Assembly (NCBI GenBank): GCA_905221605.1 | Contig: CAJNDS010002196.1 | Coordinates: forward strand, 70,001 to 134,000 | DNA from: Symbiodinium natans | Taxonomy: Eukaryota; Sar; Dinophyceae; Suessiales; Symbiodiniaceae | Reading direction: 5' to 3' | DNA: 64,000 nucleotides | Shown here: piece after piece, positions 19,603 through 29,774 of the stretch | Numbering within the stretch: position 1 is the stretch's first letter | Layout of the letters: every line of letters starts with the position of its first letter | Notes under the pieces: generated by a model | The model's input: only the letters and a program-made list of their open reading frames with translations | Told to the model about the DNA's origin: nothing | Database searches by the model: none | Made by a program: the position numbers and the translations under genes

Positions 19603-19643
19603 TCTGGAAGCATGGCTGCACCATCTGCCCATCCATGTTCAGG
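19603..19643 (+). CDS. Short exon after telomeric acceptor
   Basis: TTTAG|G then VSGSMAAPSAHPCS, ending TTCAG|GCGC (GC donor). The phase agrees with the preceding exon. Short, so tentative. Confidence 0.4.
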
Positions 19644-20099
19644 CGCGATACAAAATCACGGTTTTTTGCTTTGTCGGCTTTTTTTTGTTTGAGGATTTAT
19701 GTCGCTCGCCCGAGCGACGTGCGCACGCCCAGGCGACGTGCACATTCCAATTCGCGAACGTTTCTGCTTTTCAGCCAGTTCCTATGAATAAACAACTAGA
19801 TTGCATTTAGAACTCTCTAGTCCTTCTATTCCTTTATAATAATACATTAATTCAGCTAAATTCCAGGACTTTTGACAATTCTTATCCTTTCCTTCCTCCC
19901 CTCCCTCCCCTTCCCTCCCCCTTCCTTCCTTCCTTCCCTACCCTTTCCTTCTCTCCTTCCTTCCTGCCTACTAAATGCGGACCAAAATCAATGACAGAAA
20001 CACAAAGAAAAATTGTACATCGATCATCCCCGACAGCTACCTGATCATGATGATGTGGGGGCCATCCTGCCGTTTTCAGACCGGTAACTGCGGAGACTT

Positions 20100-20610
20100 C
20101 GCCGCAGGGTCCACGGAATCTTCTGAGGATGGGTACTCCATATACTCGGCGGGAAGTTCTTGCGGGCTTCCCTGAAATTGTGTACTCCACAAAGATTCTC
20201 CGGGGTTGGGCACTCCAGGGAGTCGGCGAGACTCTCTGCAGCCTTCTCTGGGAGTGTGCATGCACGGATACTCGGCGGGCTTCTCTGGCTTCTGGTACTC
20301 GGTGGGCTTCTGGTACTCGGCAGGCTTGTCTGTGGGCTTCTCTGCGGGCTTCTCTGGGTGGGCACTTCAAGGATATTGGACGTCTCTGCAGGTTTCCTTG
20401 AGAGCGCGCTCGGCGGGACTCTTCGGGCTTCTCTGCGGGCACTCAGAAAAAACTCGGGGCTCTCTGCGGAATTTTCTGATCTTCTCTGCTTGGAGTGGGC
20501 TCTCCACAGGCGACATGATTGGGACACCGGGCGAGGAGGCGAGGAGCATGGTTGACTCAAAACCTAACAACCCCACTCTTGGGGGTGTGGAAAAAACCCC
20601 CACCTCAAAA
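20100..20610. repeat. Degenerate GGGCTTCTCTG / CTCGGCGGG minisatellite plus dispersed repeat copy 2
   Basis: Repeated GGGCTTCTCTG, TACTCGGCGGG and GGGCACTCCAGGG segments (about 20140-20480), then GGGCGAGGAGGCGAGGAG and AACCTAACAACCCCAC as at 2230-2320. The open frames on both strands here are repeat-derived. Confidence 0.7.
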
Positions 20611-20666
20611 AACAATTCTCCAGAAAGGGAGGTCCGCATGTGCGCGATGCTCGAACCCTGTCAGGC

Positions 20667-20798
20667 CTCGCACAGCTGGCAGGCCGAGCTGCCAACGGAA
20701 GAGCTGTAGTAGCCAGGGCTGCAAAAGCGGCATGCGGAAGCTCCCGCTTCGTCACTGTAGTTCCCCACAGCGCATGGCAAGCAACTGGAGATGCCAAC
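20667..20798 (-). CDS. GCC2/GCC3 (ephrin-receptor-like) Cys-rich exon
   Basis: 44 codons between CTGCAG|GT and GAG|GC (GC donor): SSCLPCAVGNYSDEAGASAC then RFCSPGYYSSSVGSSACQLC. The C-x2-C ... G-x-Y-S ... C-x2-C-x-P-G-Y-Y pattern is that of GCC2/GCC3 modules, found in extracellular parts of large membrane or secreted proteins in protists. It joins in phase 0 to 20915-20977. The ligand is unknown. Confidence 0.75.
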
Positions 20799-20914
20799 CT
20801 GCAGGTCGAGCCCAACTGTTTCAGAAGCCCTACAAAGTTTTCGCTGACAAAAAGCATCTCTTGCTTGCACCACGCAAGCACGCAAACGGAAGCTGCAGGT
20901 CCGTGAGCCTGCGC

Positions 20915-20977
20915 CTGCGCAGGCTGGAAGCGTCCGGGCGCACATGGCACGCAGGCGGTGCTGCTGTTTGCACCCAG
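20915..20977 (-). CDS. GCC2/GCC3 Cys-rich exon, upstream part
   Basis: 21 codons, GANSSTACVPCAPGRFQPAQ, ending GCGCAG|GCGC (GC donor). With the exon 20667-20798 it continues the same Cys-repeat register across the junction. Confidence 0.7.
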
Positions 20978-21624
20978 CTGGCCATCCCACCAGCGGCCCA
21001 GCCTCCAGCTGTCGCTTTAAGTGGGAATACACGGCAGATCTCATATGGCCCAAGATAGACTGAGAGCTATAGGACTTCAGCAAATGTGGTTTGCAGGCAG
21101 GCCTCTAGACTCGCCACAATCAATGTGGAACAATTCTCACCTTGAACCTCTCAAACACCTCGAGACTTGTGGATCCGGGAAAAAATCGGCCGAAGGACTT
21201 AGCACACTTACAGTACCGGCACGCACCCAGCGAACGGATGGGCTACCTCTGCTCTATTCGGCCAATATCGGAACAGCATTATTGCCTTTTACAGCGTAAT
21301 TGAGGTATTTACCGGCCCCTAGTGTGGCCCCTGTGGCCCCCAAAAGCAGTTGTGGCAGTGGCTGTAGAGCAGTAGAGCACTCGAGCAGCGCAGCGGTTGT
21401 TTCCCTGCCGCACTTGCCCCAAGACGGCCACATGAAGGGTGCCCGGCCTTCACTGCCTGTTTGGGGCCCGGGGCTTCCCGCAAATAGCGCAGAGTCTCGG
21501 CACTTGAACAGACCCACCCTTCGAGATGTTCCATCATGCGCCTGTGTACTGGTAGCGCGATGCCTCGATGTACACCTGTGGTTTGAATCCCCAGGGCAGG
21601 ATTGGACTTTGAGCCTCCCAAGAT

Positions 21625-21939
21625 GTGGCACTGGCAGCCGGAGAGACAGGCGCTGCAGCTGCAGCCTATGCCAGCCACAAAGAGACGCACCTCAACACTG
21701 CGCAGGCCGGTGAAGGCCAGGGCGTGGTGCTTGTACCGATGGTGGTGGAAGCCACATGCATGTGGAAGAAACGTGCCAGCATTGTCCTGCAGTACATTGC
21801 GCTGGCGGTGGCAGCACGAAGTGGTAAGCCCCAGCGCCTGCATTCCGTCCTCATGCAGGAGCTTTGCGTTCTGGTGCGTGCGTATCGGGCCCGGGCGGCC
21901 CTGCCCGCCGCAGTGAAGCGACGGAGGCATGAGGCATGA
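21625..21939 (+). CDS. C-terminal remnant of a non-LTR retrotransposon reverse transcriptase
   Basis: The frame reads AYASHKETHLNTAQAGEGQG, VVLVPMVVEATCMWKKRAS and VAARSGKPQRLHSVLMQELC, matching from memory the tail that follows the RT domain in dinoflagellate LINE-like proteins (K..HL.TA....QG......VVE.TG.W...A). The RT catalytic motif is not found upstream and the frame closes with TGA, so this is probably a 5'-truncated dead copy. No start codon. Confidence 0.6.
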   Translation: MALAAGETGAAAAAYASHKETHLNTAQAGEGQGVVLVPMVVEATCMWKKRASIVLQYIALAVAARSGKPQRLHSVLMQELCVLVRAYRARAALPAAVKRRRHEA

Positions 21940-22515
21940 TCTACTTGCCGTGTCTTCGGCCCGCGACTCGGGAGCTGCGTTCGGGAGTACCCGGCGTAAT
22001 AGGGTGGGGGGGGGATCGACAGGCGGCGCTGCGTCTTCCGTCCGCGACCCTTACTGCCCGCTGGCTTGGCCGATGCTGCGTTTGCCATCAGAGGCAGGGT
22101 CTGGTCGGAGAACGGGGCGTCCAGCAGCAAGCGCGAGAGACATCGCTTCCGAGTAGCGTCTCTCTTCTTTGCAGACGAACCCTCGTGACCAGACCAAGGA
22201 CTTAGGGTTACAAACCCATATTTTGAGATACATCGACTTACATGGACCTGCATTCAATGTACTTTCATGGACCTGCCCTTCGAAAAAATTGGCAGCCCTA
22301 AAGAGCCCCCTGCCAGAAGACCCCATGGGCCAAGCCACGTCTCGGAAAAACACTGCGCGGCACAATCGAGCGGTGTGCGAGCATTGTGGGGCCCGCGCCA
22401 CGTTATTTGGGCGGATGACTTCGGACCTGTTTTCTACAAAGGCGGACAAAAGTGTGACAGGATCATGTTCTGAGATTCTTGATTTGCTTTTGCTGGCGCC
22501 ACAAGCCGGGCTCGC

Positions 22516-22695
22516 ATGTCCTGTGTCCCCGGCATGTCCTTCAAGAAAACAACTGCACTACTGCGAGCCCAGTCACGGGCATGCATCGCACTGCGAAGTG
22601 GCTCCGACGAGATCGCTGTAGCGGCCCTGCACGCAGAACCCTTAGATGTCGAGACGCCCTGCATCGAGCCCGAAATTGATCACAGCGAGCTTGAG
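22516..22695 (+). CDS. Exon ending at a telomeric donor
   Basis: MSFKKTTALLRAQSRACIAL, RSGSDEIAVAALHAEPLDVE and TPCIEPEIDHSELE, then GAGG|GTTTAGG where the array begins. The frame is open upstream from about 22488. Unknown protein. The next exon is probably 22780-22915. Confidence 0.6.
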
Positions 22696-22779
22696 GGTTT
22701 AGGGGTTAGGGTTTAGGGTTTGGGGTTTAGGGTTTAGGGTTTAGGGTTTAGGATCTAGGGTCTAGGGTTTAGGGTTTAG
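22696..22779 (+). repeat. (TTTAGGG)n array, sense, with variants
   Basis: Eleven or so units including TTAGGGG, TTTGGGG and two TCTAGGG variants, between two plus-strand exons. Confidence 0.85.
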
Positions 22780-22915
22780 GGTTTAAGGGAACCATGCGGC
22801 TTCCGCCAAGAAATCCAGCTGAGGCGCTGCAGTAAGTGTGGCTATCCGCACCCTCCGTGTCACTCCAACGGCCCGCAAGACAAGATGCACAAGCTGCAAT
22901 ATCCTTGGATCAGAG
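22780..22915 (+). CDS. Zinc-ribbon-like exon between two arrays
   Basis: Telomeric acceptor TTTAG|GG; 45 codons containing EPCGFRQEIQLRRCSKCGYP, HPPCHSNGPQDKMHKLQYPW; donor CAGAG|GTTTAG. The C-x10-C-x2-C-x5-C spacing could bind zinc. RRCSKCGYP faintly recalls ribosomal L37-type ribbons, but the rest does not fit. Inferred only. Confidence 0.6.
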
Positions 22916-23096
22916 GTTTAGGGTTTATGGTTTAGGGTTTAGGGTTTAGGGCTTAGGGTTTAGGGTTTAGGGTTTAGGGTTTAGGGTTCAGGGTTTAGGC
23001 TTTAGGGTTTAGGGTTTAGGGTTTAGGGTTTAGGGTTTAGGGTTTAGGGTTTAGGGTTTAGGGTTTAGGGTTTAGGGTTTAGGGTTTAGGGTTTAG
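22916..23096 (+). repeat. (TTTAGGG)n array, about 25 units
   Basis: Nearly pure TTTAGGG with a few variants (GTTTATG, GTTCAGG). It starts immediately after AGAG of the zinc-ribbon exon. Confidence 0.9.
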
Positions 23097-23865
23097 AGCA
23101 TCCCTTCGGTAGTCTCCAGCTCCATGCTGATGCATGCTGAGGCTTGCTGGGGGGGTCGACACGGGTACCGTTTGTCGAATAAGGCATGACAGGCCCCACA
23201 CGTCCCTCGACACACCAAGTCCACAGCAAGAAGCCTTTCCATTTTCGACTTGCAATGTTGATCCCTCTAGATCCCTGCCTTTATTGCCAAGAAAATCTGA
23301 GTTTACGACAGGTAGGTCACAACGAATGGTTTTCGTACTTGTTGAAACTTTGGCTGTTTTGTAAAAGGATCGACAAATAGAGAGAACAAGAATTGCTTGA
23401 AATGATGTCAACCGGTTGTACTATGTGTTCCAATTGTTCTTTCAATTCCGTCTGAATGAACCATTTGCAATTTCATCACCCTTTTCCTTTCATGTCCGCT
23501 TTTCATCTCAGAGGAACAAAAAGAATCATAAACTCAAAGGGCAACCCCCCCCCCCTCATGTCCTTTTGCTAGGCAACCCCCATTTTCGACCTACCCCCCT
23601 TACCCGTCACATTCGGGCCCCATAGTGTTGAAGACGGCGTTCGGGGAATGATTCAAGTTGCTGGGTCACTGAATGGGATCATCTGGGACTGCAGAACCCT
23701 AAACCCTAGACCCACTTGGACTACCAAATCCCGGATGATCCTCAGAGTGCCCATCGAATTGCTTTGCTTTTTGCCGGGCAGGTTCGAAGCATTTGGGGGA
23801 CGGGTGTGAGAAGAATAAACCGAACAACCTAACATCGAGCGGGGGGAAACGCAAATCCGAGCTCA

Positions 23866-24000
23866 TGCAAGCCGACTCTCTGTTTCCCGTGACCTGATGC
23901 TTTCGAAATACGCATCAAGCATGCAAAGCTTCCCGCGAGAGTGCACGCCCCGAGCAAAAACAACTGTTCGTGGCTCTCTGCTCATTTCAAACGACTGGTG
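23866..24000 (-). CDS. Possible exon, charged
   Basis: Minus frame SREPRTVVFARGVHSRGKL then CMLDAYFESIRSRETESRLA and a stop. It follows the Cys-rich exon 24063-24124 on the same strand. Function unknown. Confidence 0.45.
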
Positions 24001-24062
24001 CCACCAGGGACATGACACGAAGAGGAACACAAGCATGCTCCTTCCTGCTGAGGCACGCTGAC

Positions 24063-24124
24063 CCCCAAACCATCGCTCCAAGTGCCTGCTGGGCACCGCG
24101 TGCAATCCTCCATCGACGAGCCAC
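24063..24124 (-). CDS. GCC2-like Cys-rich exon
   Basis: Acceptor TTTTTTCCCCGAG|GT, then GSSMEDCTRCPAGTWSDGLG and a GT donor (GGG|GTCAGC). The C-x2-C-P-x-G-x-W-S pattern fits the same module as at 20667-20977, 3 kb away on the same strand. Plus-strand exons lie between, so it may be a separate gene. Confidence 0.55.
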
Positions 24125-24352
24125 CTCGGGGAAAAAAGAAGCGAAACCCTGGCCGCGCATGAGGAACCAACATGGCTGGCATTTTTGGCAACTTGCCTGG
24201 CTCTGACCTCCACCTCCCGGCCGGACAGCTGTAACAAGCATCCTGGAGGAATTGCCCTTCATGCGGCCCATACCTCGCTTGTCAGCCACATGAATGCTTG
24301 CCCTGTAACAATCGCCACATGGTCGCAACGTATGTTCTAAACTCCCACTAAC

Positions 24353-24577
24353 ATGATGCCCTCCGGTTTTAGCATTTCCCTTGCGCGCCCGCAAGATGTG
24401 ACCAAAAGTTTTAGAGGATGGGCCCACTGTCTGGCAAGGGTGGGCTCTGCAAGATTTAGTCTTCATTTCGCCACAAACTCAGCTCGCAACCCTGGCGGAA
24501 AATGGACACTGGGGTTCGGCAACCACCTCATTTTGGGATACCGGGCCAAGCTCGACCAAACACTCAACGAACCCTAA
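24353..24577 (+). CDS. Possible exon
   Basis: A plus frame MPSGFSISLARPQDVTKSF, RGWAHCLARVGSARFSLHF, GFGNHLILGYRAKLDQTL, closed by TAA. Balanced composition. No family recognised. Confidence 0.4.
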   Translation: MMPSGFSISLARPQDVTKSFRGWAHCLARVGSARFSLHFATNSARNPGGKWTLGFGNHLILGYRAKLDQTLNEP

Positions 24578-25372
24578 ATGTGAATCTGCAAGGCTTCCTT
24601 GAGACTCTAAACATGGCTGACCAGTGAAAAACAAACAAAAAATGATGATAAAACATGTTTTCAGTGTAAAGTGCTAACCATTGTACATTGATTAACTGAG
24701 AAAAGAGTTCTGCGCTACATCAGTGGCCTCGGAACTTGATGCATCATCACTAAAATGGTCGTGCGCCAGAACACGCACAAAACTTGGAAATCATGCCTGC
24801 CTCTGCTTCAACATTGAAAGTTGCTAGAGCATGCCCAGCTCCGAGCAGAAGAGGGGCGGGGGGGGGGGGGGGGGTTGAATGTGAAAAGAGCCACCGAGAT
24901 GGGGGAGGTGGAGGCAGAGGCTTGTTTTGCAGGCTCGCTTCTGTGTCTTTGCTTGTGTGTTTCACAGTTTGCCCTCTGCATTTCAGACTTCTACAAGGAC
25001 TCATGCTTCATACATAAACACTGCTTACACCGCTCCTTTCACACCGATGCGCCGACGTGGTAATCTTTTTTGGAAAGACTCATTCAAAAGCAGCTACAGC
25101 AAAAGCCGCTCGTGGACCCAGTTTGCGGTCTCTTTCGCGCGCATCCGGCCAAAAGCCCACAAATTCAGTTTATTCTCCCCATAACTTCTGTGAGCTGATG
25201 GAGATGGTCATAAGCAGGAATCTGGCGGTACCGGCGGTCCTCCACATTTGTTTCAGACAGGTCGCGTCCCTTTTGGACACATGGTGCAGGAAGCAGCACT
25301 TGTACTGCCGGTTGTGTCGCTCCACCTGCCATTTACTTCAGGCAGACATTACGTGAACCCTCGAGCCCTTCC

Positions 25373-25594
25373 TCACCAGATTCGGATCAAGGCCGGAATG
25401 TGTCGGATCACTTCTTCTCTAAGTAACTGACATGTGCGTTCTGCAAGGCCCTTTGGGCCTCCCAGCAGGACAAGGGCTGCAATCTGAGGATGAGCCCACT
25501 GCCAGCTCGCCACTCCATCGCCCATGCGGGCAAGCTTGGCAAGCAGCCTACATGGCACAGGCAGACAAAGAACAAGCTCTGCGGCGCTAGGCAT
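25373..25594 (-). CDS. Possible exon, helical
   Basis: A minus frame SAAELVLCLPVPCRLLAKLA, QIAALVLLGGPKGLAERTC and LLREEVIRHIPALIRIW. Hydrophobic helices with charged faces. Mid-frame start; unknown. Confidence 0.4.
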   Translation of the reverse strand: MPSAAELVLCLPVPCRLLAKLARMGDGVASWQWAHPQIAALVLLGGPKGLAERTCQLLREEVIRHIPALIRIW

Positions 25595-25823
25595 CTGATC
25601 GCCTCATGAGCAGCACCATGTTGGCTGTTCCATCTTCCTGTCACATCACTCTCTTGATGCATGGTAGAACTTAGTTGAACTTGCTATACTCTCCGACTTG
25701 CAGTTTGCCCTTTGAAGCGCAATTGGCCTGCAGCACACGGCTTGCATACCTCGGGATTTCTGACTGAACTCTGCGTAAGAGGGCATACGCCTGCGCATGC
25801 TACGACATGGCCACTTCAACTTC

Positions 25824-25937
25824 CTAAACCCTAAACCCTCAACCCTTTTTACGGCTAGGACTGCTGCACTGCCTGCCAGGGACGAAAACCGTAAACCCTA
25901 AACGCTAAACCCTAACCCTAAACCCTAAACCCTAAGC
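25824..25937 (-). repeat. CCCTAAA arrays, short
   Basis: Two short blocks (25824-25842 and 25892-25937). The first ends CCCTTTTTA, resembling the CCCTTTTG edge of other arrays. Confidence 0.8.
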
Positions 25938-25960
25938 TGAGTCACATCCTCCTCTGCAGC

Positions 25961-26072
25961 ATCTTCCTCGCTCCACCTCCCTGGCTCGCACTTGGTGCAC
26001 TCTGCGCTGCTCACCGGGCTCCAAGTTCCGGCGGTGCAAGGAGCACAGGTGCTGGTACCTGCTTCAAACACG
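25961..26072 (+). CDS. Exon with pyrimidine-tract acceptor and telomeric donor
   Basis: TCCTCCTCTGCAG opens a frame with SLHLPGSHLVHSALLTGLQ and VPAVQGAQVLVPASNT, ending AACACG|GTTTAG at the array 26073-26210. Other frames are also open, so it is tentative. A candidate next exon follows TTTTAG|GT at about 26255 (VPVKAPHLAESRLQQDR). Confidence 0.45.
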
Positions 26073-26210
26073 GTTTAGGGTTTAGGGTTTAGGGTTTAGG
26101 GTTTAGGGTTTAGGGTTTAGGGTTTAGGGTTTAGGGTTTAGGGTTTAGGGTTTAGGGTTTAGGGTTTAGGGTTTAGGGTTTAGGGTTTAGGGTTTAGGAT
26201 TTAGGGTTCT
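26073..26210 (+). repeat. (TTTAGGG)n array, about 19 units
   Basis: Nearly pure units in the sense direction after the exon at 25961-26072. Confidence 0.9.
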
Positions 26211-26597
26211 ATGGTGCAAAATCTGTTCAACTCACAATGTTCTACACGTTTTAGGTACAGTTGTGCCAGTCAAGGCCCCGCACCTGGCAGAAAGCCGGCT
26301 CCAGCAGGACAGGGTTTCCCACCCTGGCCTGTGCTGAATTTTGTAAGCACACGATCTTGGGCATCTCAGGTGCAGACTTGTAAAGTTCAGAGGAACGTGC
26401 CCAACACCCCCCTAAACCCTAAACCCTAAACCCTTTTGAACCCAGGCTCGGACAAGCTTGCTGGGACTGCCTCCTCCGCTGTTCTTCAGCCGAGGACACA
26501 CACACACACACACTATCACACACTGTCGTCATGACTGCCACAACTGACAGCAGCATGGCAAAAACATGCTCTGAGGCGTGGAAGCAAGCTGTCCATG

Positions 26598-27355
26598 CTA
26601 CTCGCTCGAATTTTGCACCAAGCGCTCATGACGTTCCTGTCTTCTTTTTGCCTTGGCCTCCCTCCTTTTCCGCGCGATCTCCGACAGGGATAGAACATCC
26701 TGCAGTGGCTCGTGCATATCATCCCCGAACTGAGCTGCAGAAACAGCAGCATCCGCAAGACCCGAACACGAAGAAGCATGTGGCTTGCAAGGGAGCAGAG
26801 GAACTGCATCATCCATAGGAGTCTTGTCAGAAGCAGTCAAGGTAAGGACGCGTTCACGAAGCTCCAGAACAAGGGCCTTCTCAGTCTGCAGTAGCTGTGC
26901 CATGTGCAGCAGCTTGGCTTCACAGCTTCGCGCCATCTCCTCCATCAAGCGCTCGCACACAGGCCTGGTAATAATGTCAACATCCGTCTGAGAGATGCCA
27001 TCTTGCGTAGACACCGCGCCAAGTCGGGTAGAGAAGGAGTCACCTGCAGCCTGGTCAACAGACTCCAGTTCAAGGCCAAGTTCTTGAACCAAGCGTATTT
27101 TACATCTCATGTTCCCATCTTCACTGACTTCACCTGGCCCAGGCCTCGCCTTGATGTCAGCAACCAGTGCAAACAGAGCTTGCCGAAGATAGCCGGACAC
27201 GCACTCATATCCCTCACGCTGGGAAAGTCTGCCCGCGTAAGCAATGCATGAAGACAGTTTGCGTCCCGTGTCTGGAATCATGGCAGCAAGGGCGTGCGAA
27301 AGATCCGAATTGGGGTACTCATTTGAGTCTCGTAGCCTTGAGCCGTAGCCATTTT
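26598..27355 (-). CDS. Large exon with telomeric acceptor; coiled-coil C-terminus
   Basis: On the minus strand the array 27356-27418 ends TTTAG, after which a frame of about 250 codons runs to 26598: SRLRDSNEYPNSDLSHALAA, REGYECVSGYLRQALFALVA, PVCERLMEEMARSCEAKLLH, LLQTEKALVLELRERVLTL and a basic end ARKRREAKAKRRQERHERLV. An ATG at 27281 could be a start, but the frame is coding-like from the acceptor. It follows 27492-27681 in phase if that exon uses the donor ATGC|GTGCTC. Unknown family. Confidence 0.65.
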
Positions 27356-27418
27356 CTAAACCCTAAACCCTAAACCCTAAACCCTAAACCCTAAACCCTA
27401 AACCCTAAACCCTAAACC
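27356..27418 (-). repeat. (TTTAGGG)n array in an intron
   Basis: Nine units (CCCTAAA on plus), sense to the minus-strand gene, bounded on the donor side by the motif CCCTTTTGCAACAGGCTT (plus strand). Confidence 0.85.
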
Positions 27419-27481
27419 CTTTTGCAACAGGCTTGCCACCTCGCCCGGAGTAAGTGCCACTCGAGTAAAGCAGCTTCACTG

Positions 27482-27681
27482 CTATCCAAGAGCACGCATT
27501 CGCCGATCGACGGCATCTGAGACTATGTTATACAAGACTACCTTTTCAAACTGTTCGTAAACACGACCATGAGCCGCATGAAGCTGGTGAAGCAAGATAT
27601 CGCAGGCATCCTGTGACATGTACACGTCATACAGCAGCGCCGTAAACTCCATTTGCATAAACCCCACCCAATTTACACAGA
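27482..27681 (-). CDS. Internal exon between telomere-type arrays
   Basis: The array 27686-27768 ends TTTAG|AG on the minus strand, then FCVNWVGFMQMEFTALLYDV, YMSQDACDILLHQLHAAHGR and VYEQFEKVVLYNIVSDAVDR. Very coding-like. It either stops at TAG (27482) or splices at ATGC|GTGCTC (about 27492), which restores phase with 26598-27355. Family unknown. Confidence 0.65.
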
Positions 27682-27685
27682 ACTC

Positions 27686-27825
27686 TAAACCCTAAACCCT
27701 AAACCCTAAACCCTAAACCCTAAACCCTAAACCCTAACCCTAAACCCTAAACCCTAAACCCTTTTGCAACAGGCTTCTGAGGTCCACGCCCGGAGTCCCT
27801 AAACCCTAAACCCTAAACCCTAAAT
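27686..27825 (-). repeat. Two (TTTAGGG)n arrays separated by a 27-bp spacer
   Basis: 27686-27768 and 27796-27825. The spacer CTTTTGCAACAGGCTT...GCCCGGAGT repeats the sequence next to the array at 27418-27452. Confidence 0.85.
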
Positions 27826-28449
27826 GCCCCAGTGAATGCCAACGAGCGTCTCAAAGCCAATGCGGGGACAAGCGCGGCCTTGAGACTCCAGGTGTATCGC
27901 TGCGACTGATGGTCCTCCCTTCCTCTAGACTCTATATTACCAACTGCTTTAGAAACCCCCAAAAAAATATATCTTGTTCTTCCTGATAAGGGTAATATAG
28001 GGATTGTTGGTTTGTTATTCTTTGGGGGTGCTTAAGCAACTAGTAGTATAGACACGCTGGACAGCCGCACAACGTACGCCAAGTGACCCGCAGCATGCGC
28101 AGCCTCTCCACCTTTGGGAGAGTTGTGGGCACTCGACATGCCACAGCGCGTGGCAAGCTTGCCGACCAAGGCTGCCCATTCGGCGCAAGTGTCACCAAGC
28201 TACATCAGCAAAATCATCGATACAACTCGGCAGGCACTGCCCACATGCACACTGCTATCCTCTACGTGAACTGGTGCATGCCAAAGGATGGAGGTTTGGT
28301 TTAGGCTGCTGGAAACCATAGCTGAAAGCTCTGACGGCTCGAGGTCGCATCGTTTACTACCATCCCCCAGTTCGCCTGAACGTCACAAACATTAAGATCC
28401 TTAAGCCAAAAGAAACAGCTGCTCCTGAGGTGATCCCGTTCGGTTCCAA

Positions 28450-28734
28450 ATGTCTTTCACATTGGAAGAACTTCCACCTGTACGAAATGAGCTTTTGGGA
28501 GAAGTATTGCAAGGTTGGGGCATTGACATCGTTTCTAGATGGTCACAGCTGATATTGGCGAAATTTACTTCAAGCATCCGCAGGCAACTTGCAGCTGGCT
28601 TGCCTGACCCAACTTGTCCAGCGTGGTTCCTTGGCCATGCAGTTTTTTCAGAGCTGATCCGAACGATCGTGCTGTTAATCACAAACAACACAACATCAAG
28701 GACAGCTGCACAACTGACCTCCTTCTTCACTTAG
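28450..28734 (+). CDS. 5' exon of an unknown plus-strand gene
   Basis: ATG at 28450: MSFTLEELPPVRNELLGEVL, GWGIDIVSRWSQLILAKF, and a hydrophobic end FLGHAVFSELIRTIVLLITN. Closed by TAG in a CACTTAG|G context that could instead be spliced. The minus strand is open too (28401-28730), but this frame has an ATG and better periodicity. Confidence 0.5.
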   Translation: MSFTLEELPPVRNELLGEVLQGWGIDIVSRWSQLILAKFTSSIRRQLAAGLPDPTCPAWFLGHAVFSELIRTIVLLITNNTTSRTAAQLTSFFT

Positions 28735-28749
28735 GTTCCCAACCATGCA

Positions 28750-28994
28750 CATCTTTCAAGCCGTTCTTGTTTTACCGATTTGCAGCTGCAAGCTTTCAGG
28801 TATGTTTACATGCGCCGATGCCCAGACGCGGCCAAGCCAGGCAAAGTTTTTCACTGCCTGGGAGGCTGTGCCTGGCGGGCTGCATGAAGCTGGCTCAGAA
28901 GTGTGGTGAGATCGCCAATGGGGTCCACAGCTGGCCGGCAAGCCTTGCAGGCCAATGTCGCCTGAAGTGCGATCGCGACCAAAAACCCTCTTAG
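28750..28994 (+). CDS. Possible second exon
   Basis: A plus frame with CMKLAQKCGEIANGVHSWPA then SLAGQCRLKCDRDQKPS and a stop. Same strand as 28450-28734. Confidence 0.35.
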
Positions 28995-29099
28995 GCGAAC
29001 TATGACGTACCATGATCACACTCTGTGGCGTTGTTGAGAATCGAATGCTGGTCTTGCACCCCGGCGAATTTTAGGTTCAAGCCACTTTGAAACCGCACA

Positions 29100-29207
29100 C
29101 AAACTAAACTAAACACATGCAACCAGTTGGAAGGGAAGAACGAAGCTAAGGAAACGGACATCTTAAGCGCGTTCGCCAAGCTGCAGTCCGATGGTCCATG
29201 TTGGCAG
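29100..29207 (+). CDS. Possible exon
   Basis: A plus frame LEGKNEAKETDILSAFAKLQ then SDGPCWQ, ending at a GT (GGCAGC|GTGCAT). Good amphipathic helix. Confidence 0.45.
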
Positions 29208-29469
29208 CGTGCATGACGTACGCTACGCCAGTGGTTCCCGCTCGATGCGCTCCGGCCAAACAATGTATCAAGACGCTGTGTCCTGCAACTCACCACGCAA
29301 GCTCGGTGTGCTACTGTAGGTGGGGAGGGTTCGGGGATGGGGGAGGCATCTCTGAGAGCCCGGAGAAAAATTGCTCAATTTATGTGCGGGGAGGCTGGGG
29401 CTGGGAGTTTGGAAGAAAGGCCATACCCCTTCTATTCTGCCAGCGTAGACCCCAAACAGTGAGAGACCA

Positions 29470-29575
29470 CATGGGGATACGAAGAGCATGTCAAGCTCTC
29501 AGACACGAGGAACACGATAGGAGAGCAGCTTCAGCAGAGCACGACGAGGCCAGCACGCCAGGAGATCGCCAGCCC
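29470..29575 (+). CDS. Possible exon upstream of a MITE
   Basis: A plus frame MGIRRACQALRHEEHDRRAA then SAEHDEASTPG, reaching a GA donor (CCAG|GAGATC) just before the MITE 29576-29680. Coding-like sequence resumes after the element (GIQRRPAAGGVSSVAVRFMG). Confidence 0.45.
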
Positions 29576-29680
29576 AAAGAGCCCAATACCCCTTAATTAA
29601 GGAATATAGCTTAAATGATAAATGGGATCCTTATATTCTAATTTAAGCTATATTCCTTAATTAAGGGGTATTGGGCTCTC
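29576..29680. mobile_element. MITE-like family 2, copy 2
   Basis: CCCAAAGAGCCCAATACCCC plus TTAATTAAGGAATATAGCTT at left mirrored at right, with a loop containing GGGATCCTTAT. About 90% identical in its stems to 12659-12768. Confidence 0.85.
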
Positions 29681-29774
29681 TGGGATGAGAGCAGCAGGAA
29701 TCCAGCGGAGACCAGCAGCAGGCGGCGTCTCATCCGTTGCAGTGCGCTTCATGGGGTCACGAAAAAACGACTTT

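Noticed and set aside
27343-27355. CCGTAGCCATTTT, identical to the first 13 nt of the dinoflagellate spliced leader
   Set aside because: It lies antisense at the very start of a good exon (26598-27355), the rest of the leader does not follow, and relict leaders normally keep the 3' end, not the 5' end. Probably chance.
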